DNA of 28,983 bases from a virus (IMGVR_UViG_3300028548_000508:1-28983), one strand, 5' to 3'; counted from the first letter of the stretch, positions 11,879 through 21,230 are shown. Notes: generated from the letters alone by a model not told the origin. Made by a program: numbers and translations.

Positions 11879-14800
11879 TTATCCTTCTAGGGTTGTGATG
11901 CGGTCTGTTAATAATGTGATTAGTGCGCTTTGTTCTTGAACTGCTTTAACCAGCGGCATAACAAACATCTCGTATGAGATGCCTTGCATATTATCAATAC
12001 CATCATCAATCTGATTATGTCCTGCAAAGTCTGTTATATTATGCGCGGCCATTGCTGCCTTAACTTCTTGGGCAATAAACCCATACATCTTCTTTGCATA
12101 CAGTGGCTCTGTTTTAGAGGCATCATAATCTGCCATGCTAGGGTCTACTTCGGAAGGTGCTTTGAACTTGTAAGTTACAGTTCTCAAGTCATTAATAAAG
12201 TCTAAGCCACAATCTGTGTTAGTTGAGATGTCTTTTTTAATTCTTTCGTCCGACACTCTTGTCCAAGTAGCATTAGAAATGAACTGGTTATAAACCCTAT
12301 GAGAAGCGGAATCCACGCCAAAAGTAAAGTTGTAATTACCAATAGACGTTACGTTTCTGCCTAATGTAATACTATAAGAGCTACCAGTATCCGCGCCATA
12401 CCCAACGCAGGTGTTACCTATGCCACTAGTAATGGTGTCCCCAGCAAGCACACCGATGAGGGTGTTTTGAGTCCCCGTGGTTACTGCTAAACCTGCACTA
12501 GAACCCACAGCAGTGTTTGTGCCGCCTGTTGTGGCCGCCGTTAAAGCATTTCTACCCACTGCTGTGTTGTCAGAGGCTGTGGTGTTTGCGTATAAAGCAT
12601 CTTTACCCATAGCAACATTGCTAGCACCTGTGGTGTTAAAGCGCATTGCAGTTTGACCAACAGCAGTATTATTACTTGCAGTTGTGTTAGCAAGTAAAGC
12701 GCCTTCGCCCACAGTTGTGTTATACGAGCCTGTAGTATTCTGTCTAAGTGAGTTCATGCCCACCGCTACGTTTGCTACGCCTGTGGTGTTTGTGCTTAAA
12801 GCAGCTACGCCTACAGCTACACTTCCTGCGCCTGTGGTGTTTGCGCCTAAAGATGCATAGCCTACCGCAGTGTTGTAGCTTGCGGTTGTGTTGGCGTCTA
12901 GTGCAGATTTACCTACCGCTGTGTTTGCTGTTCCAGTGGTGTTTATCTGCAAAGCCCCACGCCCAATAGCAGTGTTGTCACTTGCTGTTGTATTTGCTGA
13001 TAAAGCATGGTAACCCAAAGATACGTTGTCGTGGCCTGTAGTAATTGCGTCGCCCGAAAGGCCACCAATGAGAGTGTTTTGAGTGCCTGTGGTTACTGCG
13101 GCTCCTGCATGATAACCAAGAGCTGTATTGTAAGCATCTGTACTTGAAGTAAAGTTTTGAGAGCCTAAAGCGAAATATCCCATAGCAGTGTTATACTGAC
13201 CTAACGTGTCTTGGGTAAGTGCTTGAAACCCTACGGCTGTGTTGCGGTCAGAATCTGTTAATCTATCCCCTGCAAGACCACCGATAAGGGTATTTTGAAC
13301 GCCTGTGGTTACTGCGTATCCTGCATCATTACCTACTGCTACGTTATAACTATTCGTGCTTGACGTGTTGTTTGCACTCAATAAAGCCCGATAGCCTATT
13401 GCAGTATTGTAATTACTTTCAGTATCCGTACTTAGAGCTTGATAGCCCACAGCCGTGTTGAAATGTGCGTCAACAAGCGCCTCGCCTGCAAAAGCACCCA
13501 CTGCTACGTTTGATGTGCCTGTGGTATTTCCCCCAAGGGCTTGGCGACCTATTGCAACATTATAGTCTGCGGTAGTATTAGCAGTTAAGGCGTTATACCC
13601 CATAGCTACATTGTTATCGCCAGTGGTGTTAGCGTCTAGCGAGAGTGTACCGACAGCCGTGTTTTGCCCGCCAGTAGTGTTGCTATACATAGACTGGAAA
13701 CCAATGCTCACATTGTTATTAGCAGTGGTGTTTTTCCCTAAAGCGTGTACACCAAGAGCCACATTTTGACCACCAGTTGTAATCTCATCACCTGCAAGGC
13801 CACCGATGAGGGTGTTTGCTACGCCTGTGGTTACTGCGTATCCTGCAAAATGTCCGACTGCTGTATTGAAAGCATTTGTAGCACTGCTGTAGTTTTGAGT
13901 GCGTAATGCTGAAGGGCCTACCGCAACAGAGGCAGAGCCTAATATATTAGTACCTAAAGAATCATACCCAATTGCAACATTTTCACCGGCTGTTGTTGTA
14001 GCGTCACCTGCTAAAGTTCCTACAAATACATTCTTATCACCCGTAGTAATCGCAGTACCTGCTTCATCACCCACGACAGTATTATAATTACCACCGCTGA
14101 CAATGGAGTTACCTGCGTTGACACCTAGCGTGAGGTTACTTGTACCTGCGGATATAGTTGCTAAAGCAGAGCTAGGGTCTGTATAAAACCTGAGAGCACC
14201 GCCTGATACAAAACCTAAAGTGTTTGTGCCGCCCCTCGCAATACCTGTGTCTGTGTCAGAAGCAAAAGCAATAGCAGGTGCGGCATATGAACCGTTTGCA
14301 ATGGTTATTACACCACCAACCGCTAGAGTACTTGTAAAGCTAGTGCCACCTAAACTGTTGGAGTTGCTTGTAGAAGTTATAGCCGCTGAGGATGAAAGAC
14401 CTACAGTGCTAATAGCAGCAGTAAAAGTAGTGCCGCCTAAACTGTTTGAGTTGCTTGTCCCTACGATAGACGCAGAAGAAGACAATCCGTCAACTACAGC
14501 TCTGCCAGTAACGTCTACGCCTGTGGCGTCTATGCGCATGCGTTCTGTAGCGCCAGTAAAAAAATTCAACAGGCTAGAACTATTGTTACCAGAGATACGC
14601 TCACCACCGTCACCAAACAATACCGAGTAAGCACTGCCTGCTGTAAGGTGTTGTGCTGAAGTTACTGAGGTTGCACTGGCTGTGCCTGTAACTGTAGCTG
14701 CTGCAAACGTAGGGCTGTCAGTAGTGGCAACGCCTTGGTCAAGAGCCTTAACGCTTGCAATAGCTGTCAACTCACTGTCCATCAAAGCACCAGCGGCTGT

Positions 14801-15025
14801 TACGTTGGTAGCATCTGTAACATCAGCGTTAGTTTCAACAGTGTCTAACTTAGTACCGTCTGTAGCTACATCTCTACCATCAACGGTTGAGTTGGTAGTG
14901 ATAGCACCAGTAAAAGCCGCGCCAGAAAGCTCGGCCTTATCAGTGTTTAAATTAGTGAAGTTAGCATCAACTTCTGTATTAGTTAGGGGCGAACCTTTGC
15001 CTGCCCTTGTTACGATAGTAGCCAT
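11879..15025 (-). CDS. Tail fibre with YadA-like repeats and S74 chaperone domain
   Basis: This 1048-residue receptor-binding protein candidate is modular. Residues 1-130 resemble phage fibre attachment regions (GSPLTNTEVDANFTNLNTDK). Residues about 180-290 contain two related blocks with SNSNSLGGT. Residues about 300-880 are repeats of the form NTTxxxNTAVGxxALxx (17 residues), interrupted by four longer blocks with AVTTGxxNTLIGGLAGD; this is the head-repeat pattern of YadA-like trimeric adhesins. The C-terminal ~125 residues are a peptidase S74 intramolecular chaperone, VSDERIKKDI with S925 and K930 at the dyad spacing of endosialidase chaperones, then GFIAQEV and ISYEMFVMPLVKAVQE. S74 domains trimerise the fibre and cut themselves off. 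AAGGGG precedes the ATG. Confidence 0.9.
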   Translation of the reverse strand: MATIVTRAGKGSPLTNTEVDANFTNLNTDKAELSGAAFTGAITTNSTVDGRDVATDGTKLDTVETNADVTDATNVTAAGALMDSELTAIASVKALDQGVATTDSPTFAAATVTGTASATSVTSAQHLTAGSAYSVLFGDGGERISGNNSSSLLNFFTGATERMRIDATGVDVTGRAVVDGLSSSASIVGTSNSNSLGGTTFTAAISTVGLSSSAAITSTSNSNSLGGTSFTSTLAVGGVITIANGSYAAPAIAFASDTDTGIARGGTNTLGFVSGGALRFYTDPSSALATISAGTSNLTLGVNAGNSIVSGGNYNTVVGDEAGTAITTGDKNVFVGTLAGDATTTAGENVAIGYDSLGTNILGSASVAVGPSALRTQNYSSATNAFNTAVGHFAGYAVTTGVANTLIGGLAGDEITTGGQNVALGVHALGKNTTANNNVSIGFQSMYSNTTGGQNTAVGTLSLDANTTGDNNVAMGYNALTANTTADYNVAIGRQALGGNTTGTSNVAVGAFAGEALVDAHFNTAVGYQALSTDTESNYNTAIGYRALLSANNTSSTNSYNVAVGNDAGYAVTTGVQNTLIGGLAGDRLTDSDRNTAVGFQALTQDTLGQYNTAMGYFALGSQNFTSSTDAYNTALGYHAGAAVTTGTQNTLIGGLSGDAITTGHDNVSLGYHALSANTTASDNTAIGRGALQINTTGTANTAVGKSALDANTTASYNTAVGYASLGANTTGAGSVAVGVAALSTNTTGVANVAVGMNSLRQNTTGSYNTTVGEGALLANTTASNNTAVGQTAMRFNTTGASNVAMGKDALYANTTASDNTAVGRNALTAATTGGTNTAVGSSAGLAVTTGTQNTLIGVLAGDTITSGIGNTCVGYGADTGSSYSITLGRNVTSIGNYNFTFGVDSASHRVYNQFISNATWTRVSDERIKKDISTNTDCGLDFINDLRTVTYKFKAPSEVDPSMADYDASKTEPLYAKKMYGFIAQEVKAAMAAHNITDFAGHNQIDDGIDNMQGISYEMFVMPLVKAVQEQSALITLLTDRITTLEG
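12380..14131 (-). repeat. DNA repeats encoding the fibre beta-roll
   Basis: The middle of the fibre gene is a run of degenerate 51-bp units (17 codons) encoding NTT-G/A-xxNTAVG-type repeats, with at least nine consecutive units around residues 690-840, and four longer blocks containing CTGGGACTCAAAACACC-type sequence and its variants. Units are similar but not identical, which allows length change by recombination. Confidence 0.85.
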
Positions 15026-15041
15026 AGGAAGCCCCTTGTAA

Positions 15042-15491
15042 TTAAGATGCGGTTAAAGTAATAGTCCAAGTTACTGACATAGTATCGTCAGCGGCTTTAT
15101 TCACTACAGCAAACACTGTACGACAAAGCATAGTTCCGCTAGATGCAGCGTTAAATACGCCAGCCTCTGTAACCGCACCAGTGCCTTCACCAGCTTCAAA
15201 AGATGAAACATAGGTAATGGTATTGTTAGAAGCAGTAGAGCTGTCTAACGCTTCTCTAGCGCCTAGAATAGACAGTAGATCGGTTTGGCCAGCAGCAGCC
15301 GCAGTAGTATCTGAACCTAATGCCATGTGCGACATTACGCCAGCAGAAGTTCCAGCCATGCGAGAGCAAATAAACTCTAGGCCAGCACTAACTACTAAGT
15401 TGTGGATTTCACGGCTGTCTTTTACATTGCCGTCTTTGTCTTTCAATACTATCGCAACATCACCGCGTAGCTTTAAATCTTCGTTAATCAT
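15042..15491 (-). CDS. Tail/fibre-associated structural protein
   Basis: The 149-residue protein has a pattern seen in phage tail-tip loci: NLVVSAGLEFICSRMAGTSA, MSHMALGSDTTAA, then TEAGVFNAASSGTMLCRTVF and MSVTWTITLTAS. It is beta-rich with Gly/Ala/Ser loops. AGGTGATTT precedes the ATG. It lies between two fibre-like genes, so it is probably part of the distal tail; the specific role is unknown. Confidence 0.7.
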   Translation of the reverse strand: MINEDLKLRGDVAIVLKDKDGNVKDSREIHNLVVSAGLEFICSRMAGTSAGVMSHMALGSDTTAAAAGQTDLLSILGAREALDSSTASNNTITYVSSFEAGEGTGAVTEAGVFNAASSGTMLCRTVFAVVNKAADDTMSVTWTITLTAS

Positions 15492-15501
15492 AAATCACCT
15501 G

Positions 15502-16344
15502 TTAAAAGTTTTGGGAGTAGCCGACATAATCTTCAGCAAAATAATCAAAAGCACAATAGCCTTGACCGCGAATCGAACCCGAATCGGATGAACCGATTGT
15601 ATCACTTAAACCCCTAGTACTGGAATAAGTGAACAGATCAGCGATTGTAGCCAAATCAGATCGAACCTTTGTAAACGTCATCTCTTGATCATCTTCAGTG
15701 GTAGCTTCACCATCCAGATCATCTGTAACGCCTGTAACCTCATCAATGAACTTGTGAAAGTCCATGTTTTGATTGTCTGTTGTACCTGAGCTGTCAGATG
15801 CAACTTTGTTTGGGCTTAGTAATGTCTCATCTGTTGCGCCAGACGCATCAGCCAAAGACTTGATAAACTGCAAAGACTCTTCGTCAGTTGCTCCCGAGCT
15901 ATCAGCAAACACCTTGCCTGCGCCAACGCTAATGGACTCAGCCGCATAAAACACATCAAAGTGCGACCTATTAAAAGCAGTCTCGATAAATATGCTCTCA
16001 CCAACGCTAGGGGCATCTTGTATTAGCTTGCCAATAGCAAAGGTATCAATCTGGTCAGATGTTGCGCCAGAGTCATTCTGTACTGTGCCAAACCCTAAAG
16101 CGGCAGAATCATTAGTGCCTGAGTTATCAGATACACCCTTGCCAACGCCAGTAGCAGTCAAGTCAGTTATTGCCTGAGAATCGACCAAAGACTTGCCAAC
16201 AGCTTTAGACTGAGCATCAGATAGACCCAAAGCATCAAAGAAAAACCTAAAGATTAAGAAGTCGCCTAAGTTAATCTTAGCTACGGCTTTCTTAAACCCA
16301 ATCTCTGCAACGGCTTTTTTAAAAGCAACGATTGCATTAATCAT
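15502..16344 (-). CDS. Repeat-rich tail fibre-like protein
   Basis: This 280-residue protein has a basic N-terminus (AIVAFKKAVAEIGFKKAVAK) followed by many acidic repeats of the type K-x-xx-DSSGATDExxxFxK about 20 residues apart, and ends GYCAFDYFAEDYVGYSQNF. The C-terminal YCAF-YFAEDY-GYS motif resembles short aromatic tails I recall in marine siphovirus fibre proteins. The repeats suggest an elongated trimer. The ATG overlaps the upstream stop as TAATG. A structural role is likely, function unproven. Confidence 0.65.
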   Translation of the reverse strand: MINAIVAFKKAVAEIGFKKAVAKINLGDFLIFRFFFDALGLSDAQSKAVGKSLVDSQAITDLTATGVGKGVSDNSGTNDSAALGFGTVQNDSGATSDQIDTFAIGKLIQDAPSVGESIFIETAFNRSHFDVFYAAESISVGAGKVFADSSGATDEESLQFIKSLADASGATDETLLSPNKVASDSSGTTDNQNMDFHKFIDEVTGVTDDLDGEATTEDDQEMTFTKVRSDLATIADLFTYSSTRGLSDTIGSSDSGSIRGQGYCAFDYFAEDYVGYSQNF

Positions 16345-16670
16345 TAGAAGTCAGCCCTAACGTAGAAGTCCAGCACTGCGAATACGGTTTCTACCGCTCC
16401 GCTAGAGTATGTGATTTCTATCTCGCCTTCGTAATATCCTTCGTCAATACTTAACTGAGTGCCTGAGAAAGAGAATACCGCAATGCCAGCCTCAAAGTTG
16501 CCACCAACGTCAGCCGCTGCAAGAGTGAACAAAGTTGTAGTAGTTCCTTTTGCTCTAAACTTTAACGCACAACTGCCACCAGCAAAGTTAATAGCTGTGC
16601 CATCATCATTTCGCGTCAACTGGGCTTGAACCTGTGGGGCTTGGTCGCCCTGTACTAATTGGTAAATCAT
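16344..16670 (-). CDS. Baseplate/fibre upper-domain protein (BppU-like)
   Basis: The 108-residue product MIYQLVQGDQAPQVQAQLTR, then GGSCALKFRAKGTTTTLF and EGYYEGEIEITYSSGAVETV, follows the pattern of the BppU N-terminal/DUF2479-type beta-sandwich used to attach fibres to the baseplate. GAGG from the previous gene acts as RBS. Neighbours on both sides are fibre-related. Confidence 0.7.
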   Translation of the reverse strand: MIYQLVQGDQAPQVQAQLTRNDDGTAINFAGGSCALKFRAKGTTTTLFTLAAADVGGNFEAGIAVFSFSGTQLSIDEGYYEGEIEITYSSGAVETVFAVLDFYVRADF

Positions 16671-16671
16671 A

Positions 16672-17073
16672 TTAAACCTCTGGCTTTGTGGGCCATATTA
16701 TATCATCTAAAGATGTGGCATCAGAATAGGTTTCTGGTATGTCTCTCAGTGCCTGCCTGTAGGTTGTCCACTCAGCTTTCTTTGTATCACTTAACGGGCT
16801 ATCTGGAAATTGCGTCCAGTCTGATTTTTGCAATCTAACATTTCTATTTGCCCTAGATTCTTTTTGCGTCTGGCTTATCAATTCAGCAGTGTTAGGCGCA
16901 TTAATTTTTGGAGCATCAACAATGTTGCCGTCACTTATAACGCTAAAATTATCATCAGCAATACCCTCCATTACAAGCTCGCCTTCCGCTGCCTGCATAT
17001 TAAAATCGGAATCAACACAGCTTCCAGTCCTAACTATAACCCCGTTACTTTTGTAAACTATAAATGATTTCAC
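16672..17073 (-). CDS. Tail assembly chaperone-like protein (Phage_tail_APC type)
   Basis: The C-terminal half carries the typical motif RANRNVRLQKSDWTQFPDSP, then KAEWTTYRQALRDIP and WPTKPEV, found in phage tail-fibre-associated proteins annotated as tail assembly chaperone. The N-terminal half is a small beta domain (FIVYKSNGVIVRTGSCVD). It has a GTG start overlapping the J-like gene stop as GTGA, with GAGG upstream. It probably helps fold or attach the fibre. Confidence 0.8.
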   Translation of the reverse strand: MKSFIVYKSNGVIVRTGSCVDSDFNMQAAEGELVMEGIADDNFSVISDGNIVDAPKINAPNTAELISQTQKESRANRNVRLQKSDWTQFPDSPLSDTKKAEWTTYRQALRDIPETYSDATSLDDIIWPTKPEV

Positions 17074-20000
17074 TTTTTAACCTCTAGTGTTACAAGCGAT
17101 TTATTAGATAATGTGATTATTGGATTGTTAGTAATAGTGCTACCATTTTGGTCTTCTAGTTTTGCGGTTAGCGTGTAAGATACACTGCCAGAAGACGGAA
17201 CATCTTTTAAAGAAACAGCATACACCTGACGCTCTTTTCTTCCATTGCCTGCATCGCCTAACTGCCAATTTTGAACTGCAATAGGAGTTGCTGACCCAAT
17301 CAATGTGTTGTTTCTTTTTATTGAAAAAGCAACTTGAACGCCCTCGCTGGTCTGATCATCGTCATAACCAAAAAACACAATAGTTGCGAAAACATTTACA
17401 GAGCCACCTTCAGAAGTATAAGTAACAGTCTGCTGTACAACCTCTCCATTTGACTCTGATAAATTAGTAGCTGCTGCGGTGTATGAGCTGCTTGGTAAAG
17501 TAACAGCATTGCCAGCTATTTTTAAAGTTTCAACAGAAAGGTTAGCAATTTTACCTGTAGTAACAGCAAGATTAGCAATTTTTGCAGAACTTACTGCAAG
17601 GTCATCTATTTTAACTGTAGTTACACCATCATCACCAATGATTAATGTTTTATTCGTTCCGCTTGTTACAACATCAATCCCAACGCCATCAACTCTAATT
17701 CTGTCGGCTTCCATAGTGCCTGTTTTAATCAGGCCACCATTAATTGTGGTAATTTCAGTGCTAGAAGCGTTAGCTAACTCACTATTTAAATTAGTAAAAG
17801 TTACCAAGCCGTCAAACTGAACGCTATTAAACGGTGTATTAAAGGTTCTTGATTGAGTGCCACCAAATGTTGCTTCAGTAACATGCCAATAAGTAGCCCA
17901 GTATTTTGCATCACCACCTGTGTTTGTTGGTGGGGTAGTAGACCAGTTAGCCGTTAAACCTCCAAATGATCCTGTTACAAAGTTGTAAGACGTTGCACTT
18001 GGGGAAGCTGGTGCGTTTGCTTGTGACACAGAATAATAAAGATAACCGTCTGCATTTCGTGGGCCAGCGGCTCCATTACTTCCGTTACTTCCGTTAGTGC
18101 CGTTAGTTCCGTTAGTGCCGTTAATTGCTGCGGCATTAGTGGTCGCATTAACCACGCCTGTAAATGCTGACTTATTTCCGCTGTAGTCCACTGACTTAAA
18201 CTTGTAGTAGAAAGCAGTAGCATCAGCAAGGCCACCATTAAGGAATTCAGCTTTAACGCCAAAGCCACCACCTACAGTAGCCACTTCAGCATAAGTACCG
18301 CCAGCAGATGTAGCGCGATAAACCTCAGTGTTTGAAAAGTCTTTGTCTGATGGGTTAGTCCACTCCAGACTGATAGACTTATAGCCAGCGGTTGCTGATA
18401 AAACTGTAGGCAAAGCAGGAGCTGTATTGTCTCCGATGGCCGTTACGTTAGCCGTTACAAATGCGCTTCTAATTCCTAGATCATTTATTGCCCTGACTCT
18501 AGTGTAATAAGTAACTGCGCCAAGTGCAGGTGTTATCGTGAACTGATTTCCCTGAACGTCAATAGAATTAAAGTCAGTATTATTGGTAGACCATTGGTAG
18601 TCATATCTAACAACAAAAGCATCTGCGCTTGATACCCATGTAGAAACAATCTGCGGGATTATTGTTCCGTCAAGATTAACTGCTGAAGATGCTGTGCCAG
18701 CAAAAGAAGTAGGAGCGGCAACAGTCCTACCGTCATACAAGGAAACTTCACCGCCTGCTAAATAATCTATTTCGTCAGATGAAGTCCAATCGTAGATAGC
18801 TGCTGCGGTTTCTATGGCTTCTACATTTACTATTATGCTGCCATCAGAACCTAAATCAAATGTGTAGCCTAATACTTGGAATACTTTTGCAGACCAGCCA
18901 ATCTTTGCATTGGTAACCATGATGTTATCGCCAGCCTTAAACTTTAAAGCCGCCAAATTACATGGCAAGGTGACAGAAGTTTGCTGTCTGGACTGGAGCA
19001 AAGCTAACTTAGCTAATCGTTGCGCCCGAATGTTGTTTGTCGTTGTCGGCAATGGCATATCTAAATAGATAGGGTCGCCATCAGTTGCGCTGAATGTGCT
19101 GCTTATTTGGGCTGGGTAGTCTGCAAGAATATAGTTATCTTCTTCGCTTAAAAATACACCCTTTACGCCATTGTAAATACTGCGTCTGCTTTGCTTGGTC
19201 TGTGTAGATATTGCACCAACTAAAACCGATTCATCTATAGTAACTGTGGGCGTCACATAGGCTGAACCAGATATAAAGTATTCACCGCCAGAGTGAATTA
19301 AACGGCCAGCCATAGCAGATAGCAGTGCTTCAATGTTGGCTTCTCTAGAATTGCCCGTATCGACAACGCCATCGCACACATATCTTTTCTGCGTACCACC
19401 AGCAGAAAGAGTTACATCTTGATCACACAAAGTCTGAGCTGTAGAAACAGAAGTAGCGTTTATGTTTGCGGCATCTTCAGCCAATCCATATTTGGAATCC
19501 AGCAGGTAATCCCTAACGATCAGTGCAGGATTTTGTGACCAAACGGTAGTAGATGTTGCTGGGTTGTAGACTTTCTTGCCACGAACTACTGTAGAGATAT
19601 TGGGCAACCCGTTAGCGAACTGCTCGGCATCGTATTTAAGACGGACGTAAATGTAAGCTGTGTCTAATAGCTTGTGGTTTGTAGTCCACTGGGTAGATCT
19701 TGATACAAGATTAGCGTCTGCTGTGGTCTGCGTTCCATCGTGGAAGTTTAGGTCGATATAAGTACCCCAGCTACCAACATAACCGCTATCCCACACCTTT
19801 TCATCGTTAAACCAGACTTCCTCATAGGCATCAATTGCATGGCCTGCAACAGCAATCACCATGTGCATAAATTCGTTGTCTGTGCCTGTTGAGTCTAGGT
19901 AAACAATAGAACCGCCAACCCTAGCGCGACCGTAAACCATTGTTCTTGTAGATGCAGGCTCTCTAACTGTCGTGGTAGTGCCAGACATTTGAGCGCCAAT

Positions 20001-20159
20001 TGACGGGGTAGGCATAAGAGCGCGGGAAACCATTGATAACCCTGCGCCAACTGCAAAAGCCACACCGAATGAAGCTAATGCAGTTAATCCGTATATAGTG
20101 CCAACAGTCAAGGATATTGAAGCCCCTGCTGCCAATCCTGCTATTGCTGCAATTGCCAT
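17070..20159 (-). CDS. Tail tip/host specificity protein, J-like
   Basis: A 1029-residue central tail-tip protein. It opens with hydrophobic glycine/alanine-rich segments (GASISLTVGTIYGLTALASF), then a conserved tip region: EVWFNDEKVWDSGYVGSWGT, YIYVRLKYDAEQFANGLPNI and GKKVYNPATSTT, ALIVRDYLLDSKYGLAED. Two fibronectin type III-like domains lie at about 480-675 (SLEWTNPSDKDFSNTEVYRA in the second), followed by a short Gly-X-Asn collagen-like stretch at about 680-698, a C-terminal helical region with INGGLIKTGTMEADRI and KIANLAVTTGKIANLS, and a beta-rich end. This domain order is that of siphovirus J-type proteins, which contact the receptor. The ATG follows the GNAT stop by one base. Confidence 0.85.
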   Translation of the reverse strand: MAIAAIAGLAAGASISLTVGTIYGLTALASFGVAFAVGAGLSMVSRALMPTPSIGAQMSGTTTTVREPASTRTMVYGRARVGGSIVYLDSTGTDNEFMHMVIAVAGHAIDAYEEVWFNDEKVWDSGYVGSWGTYIDLNFHDGTQTTADANLVSRSTQWTTNHKLLDTAYIYVRLKYDAEQFANGLPNISTVVRGKKVYNPATSTTVWSQNPALIVRDYLLDSKYGLAEDAANINATSVSTAQTLCDQDVTLSAGGTQKRYVCDGVVDTGNSREANIEALLSAMAGRLIHSGGEYFISGSAYVTPTVTIDESVLVGAISTQTKQSRRSIYNGVKGVFLSEEDNYILADYPAQISSTFSATDGDPIYLDMPLPTTTNNIRAQRLAKLALLQSRQQTSVTLPCNLAALKFKAGDNIMVTNAKIGWSAKVFQVLGYTFDLGSDGSIIVNVEAIETAAAIYDWTSSDEIDYLAGGEVSLYDGRTVAAPTSFAGTASSAVNLDGTIIPQIVSTWVSSADAFVVRYDYQWSTNNTDFNSIDVQGNQFTITPALGAVTYYTRVRAINDLGIRSAFVTANVTAIGDNTAPALPTVLSATAGYKSISLEWTNPSDKDFSNTEVYRATSAGGTYAEVATVGGGFGVKAEFLNGGLADATAFYYKFKSVDYSGNKSAFTGVVNATTNAAAINGTNGTNGTNGSNGSNGAAGPRNADGYLYYSVSQANAPASPSATSYNFVTGSFGGLTANWSTTPPTNTGGDAKYWATYWHVTEATFGGTQSRTFNTPFNSVQFDGLVTFTNLNSELANASSTEITTINGGLIKTGTMEADRIRVDGVGIDVVTSGTNKTLIIGDDGVTTVKIDDLAVSSAKIANLAVTTGKIANLSVETLKIAGNAVTLPSSSYTAAATNLSESNGEVVQQTVTYTSEGGSVNVFATIVFFGYDDDQTSEGVQVAFSIKRNNTLIGSATPIAVQNWQLGDAGNGRKERQVYAVSLKDVPSSGSVSYTLTAKLEDQNGSTITNNPIITLSNKSLVTLEVKK

Positions 20160-20160
20160 T

Positions 20161-20616
20161 TTATTTCCCTAGGAATTTGGAGTAAATGCGTTCTATTAAA
20201 TCAAAGCCCATCCCAATCATTAAGCTATCAAATGGAATGTGGACTTTAGTATTAATCATCATCAAAGAAACGCCAGCTTCTCGGCAATGATTTTCCGCAA
20301 ACTTGATCAATTTATAACCAGTCGCACCAGCTCTACTATCTGGCAACACAAACAAAACATCGTTATTAGCAAACAGATGATCTTGGTAATGGATGCTTTG
20401 GCTAACCATTAGAACAAAATACCCAACCAGCTCGCCATCATCCCTTGCAGTAAATATCCGAAGAATCCCAGCAGCATCAAGATTTGCGTATTCTTTCCAG
20501 TTGGGGTTTAACTTAATCTCGCCTTGGTTTAAGGCTACTAGCTCCCAGTGCTTATCAAGTAAAGGGATTAGCTCTGCCTTTACGTTTAACAGGCTTTCGT
20601 GAGCTATCTTGATCAA
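20161..20616 (-). CDS. GNAT-family acetyltransferase in the tail module
   Basis: The 151-residue protein shows the GNAT fold: ILRIFTARDDGELVGYFVLM (strands beta 2-4), DVLFVLPDSRAGATGYKLIK with a cofactor-binding R-A-G-A-T-G loop, and CREAGVSLMMINTK, then LMIGMGFDLIERIYSK. It likely transfers an acetyl group from acetyl-CoA to an unknown target. It starts with TTG (TTGA overlap with the upstream stop; AGGG upstream). Its place between tail-tip genes recurs in related phages as I recall, suggesting modification of a virion protein or of the host surface, but the target is unknown. Confidence 0.82.
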   Translation of the reverse strand: MIKIAHESLLNVKAELIPLLDKHWELVALNQGEIKLNPNWKEYANLDAAGILRIFTARDDGELVGYFVLMVSQSIHYQDHLFANNDVLFVLPDSRAGATGYKLIKFAENHCREAGVSLMMINTKVHIPFDSLMIGMGFDLIERIYSKFLGK

Positions 20617-21230
20617 CGGTTTGCCCTGTCGTACCTTCCTGAACCGCCAGAACTTGCCATCGAAGAAGGTGAAGCCCTGCCCCAGATAATCTCCTTCTCT
20701 TGTATCTTGGCTACGAACTCAAAACCTTTATCTGTGGGATGCTCAATCTTTTGATCTTCTGCTGTGTAGCGTCTAACTGCTGTGCGTTGGAATGCTATCA
20801 GCTTATTCTCAACCGTAACTGTAATCGTAGAAGTATCGCCAGAATCTGCAATTGTCATTATATCCATGAACCCGCTAAACAAGATAACTGGGCTTGCGAT
20901 TAAATCACCGCTTCCATCAAATGCGCCAAGGCGAATGATTAGGGGCCTGCCTTGGTATGGCTCATCTCTGGCTAGTGTAAGCAAAGACTGCTTTATGCCA
21001 CCTAGGGTTACAGTTGCGCCATTAGCGGTAAGCTCTGCGGTTTCACTGATTGACCCAATAGACAGTAAGTCACCAGCACCAAGATAGGTGTTGGAGTTAT
21101 AGGTAAGATCACCCATCCCAGACCAAAGAAAAATGCTACCAGAACTGAACTCCATATCTACCAAATAAATGGGGCGTACTAGCTCGGCAGTAGCAACCGC
21201 CTGCATCTCTGTGCTTAATGTTCTGCTCAT
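20613..21230 (-). CDS. Tail protein, DUF2163/BR0599-like
   Basis: The 205-residue product fits the distal-tail family of gene transfer agents and siphoviruses: VRPIYLVDMEFSSGSIFLWS, GDLTYNSNTYLGAGDLLSIG, then ETAELTANGATVTLGGI and YQGRPLIIRLGAFDG. The C-terminus is short and ends with a Gly/Ser-rich, arginine tail (SSGGSGRYDRANR). It probably forms part of the tip hub below the tube. TAATG overlap with the preceding gene. Confidence 0.75.
   Translation of the reverse strand: MSRTLSTEMQAVATAELVRPIYLVDMEFSSGSIFLWSGMGDLTYNSNTYLGAGDLLSIGSISETAELTANGATVTLGGIKQSLLTLARDEPYQGRPLIIRLGAFDGSGDLIASPVILFSGFMDIMTIADSGDTSTITVTVENKLIAFQRTAVRRYTAEDQKIEHPTDKGFEFVAKIQEKEIIWGRASPSSMASSGGSGRYDRANR

Noticed and set aside
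12380-14131. Regular repeat array that could suggest CRISPR
   Set aside because: The 51-bp units are in frame, degenerate throughout and encode a fibre beta-roll; there are no unique spacers.
14220-15041. Plus-strand open frames rich in Val/Ala/Pro opposite the fibre gene
   Set aside because: Their low-complexity composition is the complement of the fibre's Thr/Asn/Gly/Ala repeats; no start signals.
15566-15588. tRNA T-loop-like GGGTTCGATTC on the minus strand, possible attP or tRNA fragment
   Set aside because: It lies inside the coding frame of the repeat-rich tail protein, and no acceptor or anticodon arm can be folded around it.
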